Positions 1 to 5,551 of a DNA stretch of 5,815 nt are shown one piece after another. Origin of the DNA: Roseovarius sp. (GTDB lineage Bacteria; Pseudomonadota; Alphaproteobacteria; Rhodobacterales; Rhodobacteraceae); assembly GCA_007125415.1 (NCBI GenBank), contig SLDH01000363.1, forward strand, positions 1 to 5,815. The letters run 5' to 3'. Below the pieces are notes generated by a model that saw only the letters and a list, made by a program, of their open reading frames with translations, searched no databases and was not told the DNA's origin. A program made the translations under genes and the position numbers. Numbering within the stretch: position 1 is the stretch's first letter; each line of letters opens with the position of its first letter.

Positions 1-127
1 GAAACTGTCATTTGCAAGGCCGAGGCCCTGGGCGATTTCCTCGTGGATGCAGGCCAGCCGCGAGGAAACTGTCATTTGCAAGGCCGAGGCCCTGGGCGAT
101 TTCCTCGTGGATGCAGGCCAGCCGCGA
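1..127. repeat. 63-base direct repeat, 64-base period, at the window edge
   Basis: Bases 1-63 are repeated exactly at 65-127, with a single extra base (g, 64) between the copies; the match stops at 64 versus 128. The repeat lies inside the 3' part of the minus-strand lipoprotein gene. Because 64 is not a multiple of three, the second copy met by the ribosome (1-63) is read in a shifted frame. The repeat begins exactly at base 1 of the window, so its outer boundary cannot be seen. A near-tandem copy flush with a sequence end is what a mis-resolved contig end can look like, but a genuine slippage duplication is equally compatible with the sequence. Confidence 0.95.
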
Positions 128-877
128 CAGGGGCGGGTGCTCACTTCGGATCACGGCGATGGCGCGGGTATAGACGTAACTGCCCTCGCGGTCGGAAAAG
201 GCTGCCACCAGGCAATGCACCGAGCGCGGCAGGTCGCGGATCATCCGGTAGGTGTTCTGATCGATCCGCGGCTCTATCTGGCGGATACGCCGCAACAGGT
301 GGGCGCGGTCATCCTCGGACATGAAGAGAACGTGATAATTGGGGTCATCCTCGGACATGGAGATGGGATGGCCGGTCAGCCGGGCGAGCCTTGCCACATA
401 GCGGGCGACCTCTGCGGTATCGCTCGCGCGCTGGGCCTGCGGCACATGGGCGCCGAATTCCACCGAGACGCGCACCGGCTCGACCCACTTGCGCAGAGCG
501 CTGCGCTGATTGCGGGCCGGTGTGAAGCCCTGGCCCGGCACATACTCATCGTAAAAGGTGATGCGCTCGAAATTGCGCGCGAGATCGCGCTCGGTATAGG
601 GCGTGTCCGGCCCGCCGCCATCGGTGCGCAACAGCCCGCGCGCCACCAGATCATTCTCGAGTTGCGCAAAATACTGCGCCAGCGCGCGGCTTTCATCAGA
701 AGGCGTGACGTCATCGGGGGAAACGGGCTCAATCTCCGCCGAGGGCGCGACCCCGGGCGCTTGCCCATCGGGCGGGGCTGCCTGCATGTCACAACCGGAC
801 AGGGCAAGCATTGCGAGCCCTGCCAGTGCTGCGTGGATCAGGGCCGAATGGATCGGTGCGCACCGCGCGCCGCGCAT
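8..877 (-). pseudogene. DUF2927-family lipoprotein, C-terminus frameshifted by the edge duplication
   Basis: The predicted product is 289 residues. It starts with a lipoprotein signal peptide: a basic n-region (R2, R5), a hydrophobic stretch around residues 15-27 and a lipobox LSGC with the acylated cysteine at C29. A Pro/Ala/Asp/Glu-rich linker (about 31-60) follows, then a globular domain resembling the alphaproteobacterial DUF2927 family. Its hallmark near the end is CIHEEIAQGLGLANDS (residues 255-270). Family members normally continue well beyond this motif. Here residues 272-289 (LAAGLHPRGNRPGPRPCK) are simply the 63-base repeat read in another frame up to a TGA at 8-10, so they are not native sequence. 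Without the duplication the frame stays open off the left edge. The start at 877 is 8 bases after the telA-family stop, so it is probably the last visible gene of the cluster. Asp at position +2 after the lipid cysteine would, by the E. coli rule, keep it in the inner membrane. No biochemical function is known to me. It is called broken as presented; it may be an intact gene if the repeat is an assembly error. Confidence 0.75.
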
Positions 878-885
878 GCAGAGGC

Positions 886-2085
886 TCAGTTTGCCGGAAC
901 GGCCGTATTGGCCGTGTCGCCGACACCATCGCGGCGTGCCTTGGCCGAGGCCAGGGTATCGCGCAGTTCCTGCTCCATCTTCTTGAGGTCTTCCTCGGCG
1001 GCGGCGCGTTTGGCCTTGCCGTCATCGGCAATCTGCAGGCTTTCCTGAATGGTGCCGATCAGGTCTTCATTGGCCTTCTTGATCGCTTCGATATCGAAGA
1101 CGCCGCGCTCCATCTCCTCGCGGATCACCCTGTTGCTTTCGCGCAGGTTGGCGGCATTGGCGGTAAGCAACTCGTTGGTCAGATCACTCGCATCGCGCAC
1201 CGCATTGGCGGCTTCCGCCGAGCGCTGGATGGTCAGGGCCTGGGCAAGCTGCGTCTCCCAGAGCGGGACAGTGTTCACCAGTGTGGAGTTGATCTTGGTG
1301 ACGAGGCTCTTGTCGTTTTCCTGCACGAGCCGGATCGAGGGCAACGATTGCATGGTCACTTGCCGTGTGAGCTTCAGGTCATGCACGCGGCGCTCCAGAT
1401 CGTCGCGCGCAGCGCGCAGATCACGCAACTCCTGTGCTTTCATCACCTGCTGATCTTCAGCGGCTGCCTCGACGGCCGCCTCCCGCGCGGGGATGGCATT
1501 CTCGTCGAGGTCCTTCAGCTTTTCCTCGCCCGCAGAAATGTAGAGCGCCAACTCGTCATAGAAGGCGAGTGTCTTCTCATAGAGAAGATCGAGCGACTTG
1601 ATATCCTTCAGAAGCACATGCTCATGACCCAGAAGGTCATTAGTGATCTTGTCGATCTGGCTCTGGATGGTTTCGAATCGTGCAGTGAACTTGGCGAAAG
1701 GGGTCGCGCGCCCCAGAAGCCGCTCCCACCAGCTTTGCTCGCGCCGCATGTCGAGCTCGGACACCGAAAACCCCCGGATCGTGCTGACGATGCCGCGAAG
1801 GCTGTCTCCGGCGGGCCCTACATCCTTGTTGCGCACACCGCTCAGCATGGATTGCGAGATCTGCTGCAACTCGGCCTGTGCGGCCGAGCCGAAGGAGATG
1901 ATCGATTGCGTATCCTCCATGTCGATCTCGTCCATCCGGGTGCGGATTTCCGCGCCCTGCGTCGCATCGGCCTCTGCGAGGCGCACGATGGCATTGGCAT
2001 CTGCCGGTTCGGGAAGCACAACGGCACTGACATCCTCGACATCGGCCATGATGGCTTCGGCTTTCTCGCGGGTGGTCTCTGACAT
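886..2085 (-). CDS. TelA/YaaN-family toxic anion resistance protein
   Basis: This 399-residue, mostly alpha-helical, soluble-looking protein has no signal peptide or membrane segment. It carries the features of the TelA family, linked in some bacteria to resistance to tellurite and to some antimicrobials. These include FGSAAQAELQQISQSML near residues 65-81, HDLKLTRQVTMQSLPSIRLV around 235-254, NTVPLWETQLAQAL (271-284) and the C-terminal LRESN plus FDIEAIKKANEDLIGTI block (314-346). Length is typical of the family. Long charged helices (roughly 180-240 and 355-385) suggest coiled coils. The start at 2085 has an AGAGGA ribosome binding site 7 bases upstream. The gene lies 18 bases after the xpaC-like stop and 8 bases before the lipoprotein start, so co-transcription is likely. 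Pairing with an XpaC-like protein is conserved in other phyla, which suggests the two act together at the membrane. The biochemical activity is not established, and direct tellurite resistance in this organism is inference only. Confidence 0.9.
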   Translation of the reverse strand: MSETTREKAEAIMADVEDVSAVVLPEPADANAIVRLAEADATQGAEIRTRMDEIDMEDTQSIISFGSAAQAELQQISQSMLSGVRNKDVGPAGDSLRGIVSTIRGFSVSELDMRREQSWWERLLGRATPFAKFTARFETIQSQIDKITNDLLGHEHVLLKDIKSLDLLYEKTLAFYDELALYISAGEEKLKDLDENAIPAREAAVEAAAEDQQVMKAQELRDLRAARDDLERRVHDLKLTRQVTMQSLPSIRLVQENDKSLVTKINSTLVNTVPLWETQLAQALTIQRSAEAANAVRDASDLTNELLTANAANLRESNRVIREEMERGVFDIEAIKKANEDLIGTIQESLQIADDGKAKRAAAEEDLKKMEQELRDTLASAKARRDGVGDTANTAVPAN

Positions 2086-2092
2086 ATTGGTA

Positions 2093-2098
2093 TCCTCT
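2093..2098 (-). promoter_or_regulatory. ribosome binding site of the telA-family gene
   Basis: AGAGGA on the minus strand, 7 bases before the ATG at 2085 and within the 18-base gap after the upstream stop. It supports the chosen start and independent re-initiation rather than overlap coupling. Confidence 0.7.
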
Positions 2099-2103
2099 TT
2101 ACG

Positions 2104-2988
2104 TTAAACTGTATTGTCCAGGCGAACGCCTTCACGTTGCAAACGGTCGCGCAGGACGGAAATCTCAACCTCCAGATCGGTCGTGTTGCCTTCCATGAGC
2201 TTGCGGGTCTTGGAGGTGAAGCCCTGCTCCAGATCGCTCAGCAGCCGCATGTAATCTTCGCGTGCGCCTGCGTCGCGGCTGCGCGCGTGGATATCGGCGA
2301 ATTTCACCGTCGCGTCGCGCGCACCCATCAGGTAGACGGTGAGAAACCGTCGCGCCGCCGTCAGATCGCGCGGATCATTCTCGACCGTGCGCAGCATGTC
2401 GCGGACCGAGGATTGAAAGCGCTCCACGCGCGCCTCCACCTGCCGGTCGCCGGCGCGCTTGATGGCTGCGGTCATTTCCTTCAGATAACCTTCGGCCGTA
2501 TCCACGGCGCGCGCCACGCGCTCGGTCTGGAAGGCATCGATGCCTTCCATGCCCTTGTCCTTCAGCGGATCGAAACCGAAGGCGAAACTGTGCAGCGCGG
2601 CCCCCAGAAGGGCGTAAATCGCAGGCTCGATGAGCCCGCCGCCTGCTGCGAACCCGGCCAGCCCCAGCCCCGCCCCGGTGAGCGCCGAGCCCAGCATCTT
2701 GCGCGGCACGGCGGGCTTGCGCGCAACCCGGCGCGCCGCGTAGGCCTCTTGCGCGCGGATGCCTTCGCGGGTCATCCACGCCGCCAGCAACAGCAGGCCC
2801 AGCGCGATGAGATTTAGCAGGAGCGTCGTGGCCCCGCCCGAGAAGGCCTGCCAGACCAGCGGCAGCGGTGCGATGAATAGCAGGTTCACCCGGCCTCCCG
2901 CCTTCGTGCGCACGGCACCGCGATAGCTGCCCTGATCCGGCGCGTCCTCGCCCTGCGGGCTGTATTTGCCGCCAAAACGCTGCGCCAT
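2104..2988 (-). CDS. XpaC-like membrane protein (5-bromo-4-chloroindolyl phosphate hydrolysis family)
   Basis: The product is 294 residues from the ATG at 2988. The N-terminus is hydrophilic (1-33). Hydrophobic segments follow at about 35-49 and 54-72, and a Gly/Ala-rich hydrophobic region at about 99-138 that may form one or two more membrane passes or hairpins. After the motif DPLKDKG (140-146) comes a long helical cytoplasmic domain (about 150-294) containing RFLTVYLMGARDATVKFADIH (from 214) and a terminal coiled-coil-like stretch. This layout and its place directly before a TelA-family gene match XpaC-like proteins. The family name comes from a phenotype of B. subtilis xpaC and does not prove a phosphatase; I see no known phosphatase motif. 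The frame is open upstream to 3099, but that extension overlaps the microprotein gene and is polar and Arg-rich. The ATG at 2988 sits 2 bases after the microprotein TGA, with a G6 run (3003-2998) 9 bases upstream, pointing to translational coupling. Confidence 0.85.
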   Translation of the reverse strand: MAQRFGGKYSPQGEDAPDQGSYRGAVRTKAGGRVNLLFIAPLPLVWQAFSGGATTLLLNLIALGLLLLAAWMTREGIRAQEAYAARRVARKPAVPRKMLGSALTGAGLGLAGFAAGGGLIEPAIYALLGAALHSFAFGFDPLKDKGMEGIDAFQTERVARAVDTAEGYLKEMTAAIKRAGDRQVEARVERFQSSVRDMLRTVENDPRDLTAARRFLTVYLMGARDATVKFADIHARSRDAGAREDYMRLLSDLEQGFTSKTRKLMEGNTTDLEVEISVLRDRLQREGVRLDNTV

Positions 2989-2990
2989 CG

Positions 2991-3074
2991 TCAGACGCCC
3001 CCCGCGATCGAGACAAACAGGATCAGCAGGATCAGCAAAAAAAACGCGAGCTTCTGAAGCCCAGTGTCCGACAT
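2991..3074 (-). CDS. 27-residue single-pass membrane microprotein
   Basis: This is a short gene that gene finders would easily miss. It runs from ATG at 3074-3072 to TGA at 2993-2991 and encodes 27 residues. It starts MSDTGLQK and continues with the hydrophobic stretch LAFFLLILLILFVSIAGGV, long enough to span a membrane once. Two things support it as real. A strong GGGAGG ribosome binding site (3084-3079) sits 4 bases before the ATG. The stop is only 2 bases from the start of the xpaC-like gene, a typical coupling arrangement. It would be the first gene of the XpaC-TelA-lipoprotein cluster. The N-terminus is short and polar, and the positive charge (K8) just before the hydrophobic core favours a cytoplasmic N-terminus. 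I recognise no family. A role as a small partner or assembly factor for the XpaC-like membrane protein is inference from position alone. A leader-peptide role in controlling translation of the next gene is an alternative. Confidence 0.72.
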   Translation of the reverse strand: MSDTGLQKLAFFLLILLILFVSIAGGV

Positions 3075-3078
3075 GTGG

Positions 3079-3084
3079 CCTCCC
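3079..3084 (-). promoter_or_regulatory. strong ribosome binding site of the microprotein gene
   Basis: GGGAGG on the minus strand, separated by CCAC (4 bases) from the ATG at 3074. It is the best Shine-Dalgarno match in the cluster and is the main reason for calling the microprotein start rather than the longer upstream reading frame of the xpaC-like gene. Confidence 0.7.
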
Positions 3085-3223
3085 GTGGCCTGACATCATG
3101 AATGGAACTTACGGCAAGCCTCGCGCTCATGCCAGAGAGAAGATGGCGGCGCAGCCGCTGCCCTCGTTCCGTCACGAAAGCGCAAACATGCAAAGGCTTG
3201 GAAACACAGTTTGTAGCGATGCC

Positions 3224-3230
3224 GGGGGAA
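3224..3230 (+). promoter_or_regulatory. ribosome binding site deciding the regulator start
   Basis: GGGGGAA ends 2 bases before the ATG at 3233, placing the G-rich core about 5 bases from the start. The competing in-frame ATG at 3281 is preceded by ATGGCCAGCAC, which has no purine-rich core. This favours 3233, although homologues often align only from about the later position onwards. Confidence 0.5.
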
Positions 3231-3232
3231 AC

Positions 3233-4345
3233 ATGACGCAGCGCTATACAGTCAGCGACGCTTTCTGCTATGGCCAGCACATGACCGGCAGTGAGTTCGT
3301 TTCCAAGGGCGCAGCCAGCCTGCCTGTGGCCTATCAGGGCCCACCGAAAGACTTCTATTTCCTGCTCGTGCCCCGCCTCACGCTGCTGGCTTTCAGCGCG
3401 GCTCTCGAGCCGCTGCGGATCGCCAATCAGGTGGCGGGACAGGAGCTCTACCGCTGGTATCTGCTGACCGAAGATGGCGCGCCGGTGCGCTGCTCCTGTG
3501 GGGTGCTGCTGACACCCGACAGCCCGCTGCGCGATGTGCCGAGCAAGGCGCGCGGCTTTGTCTGCGCGGGGGTGGAGCCAGCCGATTCGGTGTCTGGCCG
3601 CGTCGCGGCCTGGGTCAGCCGGCAGCGCGCGTTCGGCGGGCGCGTCGGCGGGATCTGCACCGGGGCCTTCGCGCTCGCGCGGGCGGGCTTGCTGAAGGAG
3701 CGGCGGTTTACGCTGCACTGGGAAAACCAGCCTGCCTTTGTGGAGCGCTACCCCGGGCTGGTGCCCACGGGGCGGCTTTTCGAGAATGACGGCGGCCTGC
3801 TTACCTGTGGTGGTGGCTCGGCGGCGACGGACATGATGCTCTCGCTGATCGAGGCGGATCACGGCAAGGATCTGGCAGCGATCGTGGCGGATATGTGCAT
3901 CCACCGGCGCAGCAGCAGCCCCGATACCGCTCAGCGCAGCGCCCATTCCCGCGCACTCAGCAGCCGCAACCCCCATCTTCTGGCGGCCATCCAGTATATG
4001 AGCGAAATGCTGGAGATGCCCGCCGACAGCGATGAGGTGGCCGCGCATGCGGGTATTTCGCGGCGGCAGCTCGAGCGGCTATTCCGGCGCTATGTCGGAC
4101 AGTCGCCCGCACAGTTCTACCTCGATCTGCGGGTTTCCCGCGCTCATGCCCTGCTCAACGAAACAAGCCTCAGTGTGGCCGAGATCGCTGCTGCCACCGG
4201 TTTCGCCAGTTCCTCGCAGCTTTCGGGCCGCTTTCGCAAGCGCTTCGGTCTGTCGCCGGGCGCATATCGCAAGAGCTGGGCCGTGGCCCCGCCGCCGGCC
4301 CAGGGTGCTGTGAAAGTGCCTGCCTCCCCCCGCCAAGCGCCTTGA
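3233..4345 (+). CDS. GlxA-family transcriptional regulator (DJ-1/PfpI-like domain plus AraC-type DNA-binding domain)
   Basis: The product is 370 residues from the ATG at 3233 (354 if translation begins at 3281). After a variable N-terminus, a DJ-1/PfpI-like (class I glutamine amidotransferase-like) domain spans about 40-225. It opens with FYFLLVPRLTLLAFSAALEP (41-60). It keeps a nucleophile-elbow motif GGICTGAFALARAGLL (139-154, cysteine at 142), the LHW motif (161-163) and the TCGGGSAATD segment (191-200). The C-terminal AraC/XylS domain (about 248-346) has two helix-turn-helix units: DSDEVAAHAGISRRQLERLF near 266-285 and SVAEIAAATGFASSSQLSGR near 314-333. The ending FGLSPGAYRK is typical. 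A Pro/Ala-rich tail (350-370) follows. The early segment EPLRIANQVAGQELYRW (59-75) resembles the GbdR/CdhR branch that regulates betaine and carnitine catabolism, but ligand and targets are not shown by the sequence. It is transcribed divergently from the XpaC-TelA cluster across 158 bases, so regulation of that cluster is possible but unproven. Confidence 0.9.
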   Translation: MTQRYTVSDAFCYGQHMTGSEFVSKGAASLPVAYQGPPKDFYFLLVPRLTLLAFSAALEPLRIANQVAGQELYRWYLLTEDGAPVRCSCGVLLTPDSPLRDVPSKARGFVCAGVEPADSVSGRVAAWVSRQRAFGGRVGGICTGAFALARAGLLKERRFTLHWENQPAFVERYPGLVPTGRLFENDGGLLTCGGGSAATDMMLSLIEADHGKDLAAIVADMCIHRRSSSPDTAQRSAHSRALSSRNPHLLAAIQYMSEMLEMPADSDEVAAHAGISRRQLERLFRRYVGQSPAQFYLDLRVSRAHALLNETSLSVAEIAAATGFASSSQLSGRFRKRFGLSPGAYRKSWAVAPPPAQGAVKVPASPRQAP

Positions 4346-4382
4346 GCCGGAAAACTGTTCCGCGCCACGCCGCTCCGAGGCC

Positions 4383-4394
4383 TCGCCCGGGCGA
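4383..4394. repeat. 12-base perfect palindrome
   Basis: TCGCCCGGGCGA is its own reverse complement. Its CCCGGG core occurs again at 4399-4404, so 4386-4391 and 4399-4404 could also pair as a 6-base stem with a 7-base loop. It lies 38 bases after the regulator stop and just before the larger inverted-repeat element. It may belong to that element or contribute to transcription termination; neither can be decided from this single copy. Confidence 0.6.
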
Positions 4395-4414
4395 CCAGCC
4401 CGGGTGGCGCCCGA

Positions 4415-4431
4415 CCCTCCCCTCGGGAGGG
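4415..4431. repeat. perfect 7-base-pair hairpin in the left arm
   Basis: CCCTCCC (4415-4421) pairs with GGGAGGG (4425-4431) around a 3-base CTC loop. The stem is very stable, but CGCATTGCA follows it instead of a T-run, so it is not a canonical intrinsic terminator for the regulator gene. It partly results from the 6 bases by which the left arm exceeds the right arm. Confidence 0.55.
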
Positions 4432-4508
4432 CGCATTGCAACCTTGCATAAAGCACAACGGTCAGAGGGTCTTGGCCGCTATAAAGCCCTGTCGCTCCAG
4501 TGTAGCAA

Positions 4509-4532
4509 GGCGCCCACCCAGGGTCGGGCGCC
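4509..4532. terminator. 7-base-pair hairpin in the right arm, possible weak terminator
   Basis: GGCGCCC (4509-4515) pairs with GGGCGCC (4526-4532) around a 10-base loop in which ACCC and GGGT could pair further. On the plus strand it is followed by ACCCTTCTCTT, pyrimidine-rich but not a T-run; on the minus strand TTGCT follows. It could slow or end transcription from either convergent gene, but neither tail is good enough for a firm call. Confidence 0.3.
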
Positions 4533-4680
4533 ACCCTTCTCTTGACGTCGAAACAGAGGAGGAAGAACAATCTCTCCCGCTCTTGCAACCCCTGTTCATT
4601 TTTCAGCAGCCTGTTAAGCTGCCCGCGCTGGCGCACAGGCCATGGTTTCTGTTCAACGTCTGGGGGCTTCCCACACCGCA

Positions 4681-5526
4681 TCAAGGGCGGGGTTTGCGCC
4701 TGACCGTCCGGGCGGGGGCCTGTTTCGGGCGGGTGCCGCGTCCGGGCTTCGACCCGGCCTTGCCCCTGGATTTCGGCGCTGCCTCCGCGGCGTCGGATTT
4801 CAGCCCCAGCTGATCATGCAGGACGCGGGGGCGGATTTCCTGCACCTCACCGGGTTTCAACTGTCCCAGTTGAAACGGCCCGTAGGAGATGCGGATGAGC
4901 CGGTTCACGCTGAGGCCAACCGCCTCCATCGCGCGCCGGACCTCGCGGTTGCGGCCCTCGCGGATTGCCACGGTGAGCCAGGCATTGGCTCCTTTCTGGC
5001 GGTCGAGACTGACATTCATCGGGCGGAAATGCTCGCCTTCCAGCGCCAGCCCCTCCCGTAGCGGCGTGAAGCTGGCATCATCGGGTCGTCCGTTGACGCG
5101 CACGCGGTATTTGCGCACCCACCCCGTGGAGGGCAGTTCCAGCCGTCTTTTCAGCCCGCCATCATTGGTCAGCAGCAGCAGCCCTTCGGAGTTCAGATCC
5201 AGCCGGCCCACGCTCATCACCCGCGGCAGATCATCGGGGAGCTCATCGAATATCGTGCGGCGTCCCTGCTCGTCGCTTGTGGTGGTCACAAGGCCCGCTG
5301 CCTTGTGGTAAAGCCACAGGCGCGCGGGCTCGGGTGCTGCGAGATCCTGCCCATCGACGCTGATCCGATCGCCGGACGTGACGTTCAGGGCAGGGCTGTC
5401 GATCACCTTGCCATTCACCCGCACGCGCCGCTCCGCAATCAGGCGTTCGGCCTCGCGGCGGCTGGCGCGCCCGGCGCGGGCGATCACCTTGGCGATCCGG
5501 TCGCCGGGCGGGGGTGTCTTGCTCAT
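4681..5526 (-). CDS. rluB: 23S rRNA pseudouridine synthase, RsuA/RluB family
   Basis: The product is 281 residues. An N-terminal S4 RNA-binding domain (about 9-55; DRIAKVIARAGRASRREAER, 9-28) precedes the RsuA/RluB-type pseudouridine synthase domain (about 68-235). That domain contains KAAGLVTTTSDEQGR (75-89), the catalytic-aspartate motif GRLDLNSEGLLLLTNDG (D110) and EGRNREVRRAMEAVGL (190-205). In E. coli, RluB converts U2605 of 23S rRNA to pseudouridine; RluE and RsuA are sister enzymes. The S4 domain and the GRNREVRR wording fit RluB best, but the exact target site is inferred. The tail (about 241-281) is low-complexity and rich in Lys, Arg, Pro and Gly, probably disordered and RNA-binding. 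Start choice: the ATG at 5526 opens MSKTPPPGDR; an in-frame ATG at 5538 would add four residues, and neither has a clear ribosome binding site. The gene is divergent from tadA. Confidence 0.9.
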   Translation of the reverse strand: MSKTPPPGDRIAKVIARAGRASRREAERLIAERRVRVNGKVIDSPALNVTSGDRISVDGQDLAAPEPARLWLYHKAAGLVTTTSDEQGRRTIFDELPDDLPRVMSVGRLDLNSEGLLLLTNDGGLKRRLELPSTGWVRKYRVRVNGRPDDASFTPLREGLALEGEHFRPMNVSLDRQKGANAWLTVAIREGRNREVRRAMEAVGLSVNRLIRISYGPFQLGQLKPGEVQEIRPRVLHDQLGLKSDAAEAAPKSRGKAGSKPGRGTRPKQAPARTVRRKPRP

Positions 5527-5551
5527 GGCCGATCGCATAGCGCAACGCGCG

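Larger units (their letters stand above)
4402..4536. repeat. 135-base imperfect inverted-repeat element
   Basis: The two ends are a perfect 17-base inverted pair: GGGTGGCGCCCGACCCT at 4402-4418 and its reverse complement at 4520-4536. The similarity continues inwards. Left 4425-4442 matches the reverse complement of right 4519-4502 at 15 of 18 positions, with a 6-base insertion (4419-4424) in the left arm. In total about 32 of 35 positions pair. The arms enclose a 59-base, less GC-rich core (4443-4501) containing GCATAAAGC and GCTATAAAGC. Each arm can also form its own hairpin. No target-site duplication is seen at the ends and no protein is encoded. The form suits an intergenic palindromic repeat or a MITE-like unit, or a structured RNA or terminator serving two convergent genes. 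Confidence 0.7.
4346..4680. other. gene-free stretch between two convergent genes
   Basis: These 335 bases separate the 3' end of the regulator from the 3' end of rluB. The first half is dominated by GC-rich palindromes and the inverted-repeat element listed separately. The second half (about 4537-4680) shows nothing convincing. AGAGGAGG at 4555-4562 looks like a ribosome binding site but has no ATG or GTG at usable distance. Reading frames crossing the region have Arg/Pro/Gly-rich translations and no family resemblance. No hairpin followed by a clear T-run was found for either flanking gene, so transcription may end at the GC-rich hairpins or by Rho. Confidence 0.7.

Noticed and set aside
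79..114. HEEIAQ in the lipoprotein as a zinc-metalloprotease HExxH motif
   Set aside because: The fifth position is Ala, not His, so the second metal ligand is missing; the motif is better seen as the DUF2927 hallmark.
47..1048. Long plus-strand reading frame opposite the lipoprotein gene
   Set aside because: Antisense shadow in GC-rich DNA: the translation has no family resemblance, while the minus strand gives a signal peptide, a lipobox and a recognisable domain.
811..2082. Long plus-strand reading frame opposite the telA-family gene
   Set aside because: It mirrors almost exactly the extent of the minus-strand TelA gene, which has clear family motifs and a ribosome binding site; the plus translation is a codon-composition artefact.
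2989..3099. N-terminal extension of the xpaC-like protein to an upstream ATG at 3099
   Set aside because: The 37 added residues are polar and unlike the family, have no good ribosome binding site, and overlap the microprotein gene that does have one.
3075..3232. Promoters or a regulator operator in the divergent intergenic region
   Set aside because: I found no convincing -35/-10 pair on either strand and no clean inverted repeat; TTCCGTCACGAA pairs at only its outer three positions.
3032..4048. Minus-strand frame opposite the GlxA-type regulator
   Set aside because: His/Arg/Ala-rich shadow translation with no recognisable domain; the plus strand encodes a clear two-domain regulator.
4415..4442. 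Strong hairpin as an intrinsic terminator for the regulator
   Set aside because: The stem is perfect but is followed by CGCATTGCAACC without a T-run, so it is kept only as a hairpin within the repeat element.
4342..4545. Plus-strand frame starting with TTG at the regulator stop
   Set aside because: It relies on a TTG overlapping the stop and runs through the palindromes; the Arg/Pro-rich product has no hydrophobic core and no ribosome binding site of note.
4543..4575. TTGACG at 4543 as a promoter -35 box, with AGAGGAGG behind it as a ribosome binding site
   Set aside because: No acceptable -10 box lies 16-18 bases downstream and no start codon follows the purine-rich stretch at usable distance.
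4079..4684. Minus-strand frame covering the intergenic region and the end of the regulator
   Set aside because: It crosses the inverted-repeat element and then runs antisense to the DNA-binding domain; no family resemblance, so a chance frame.
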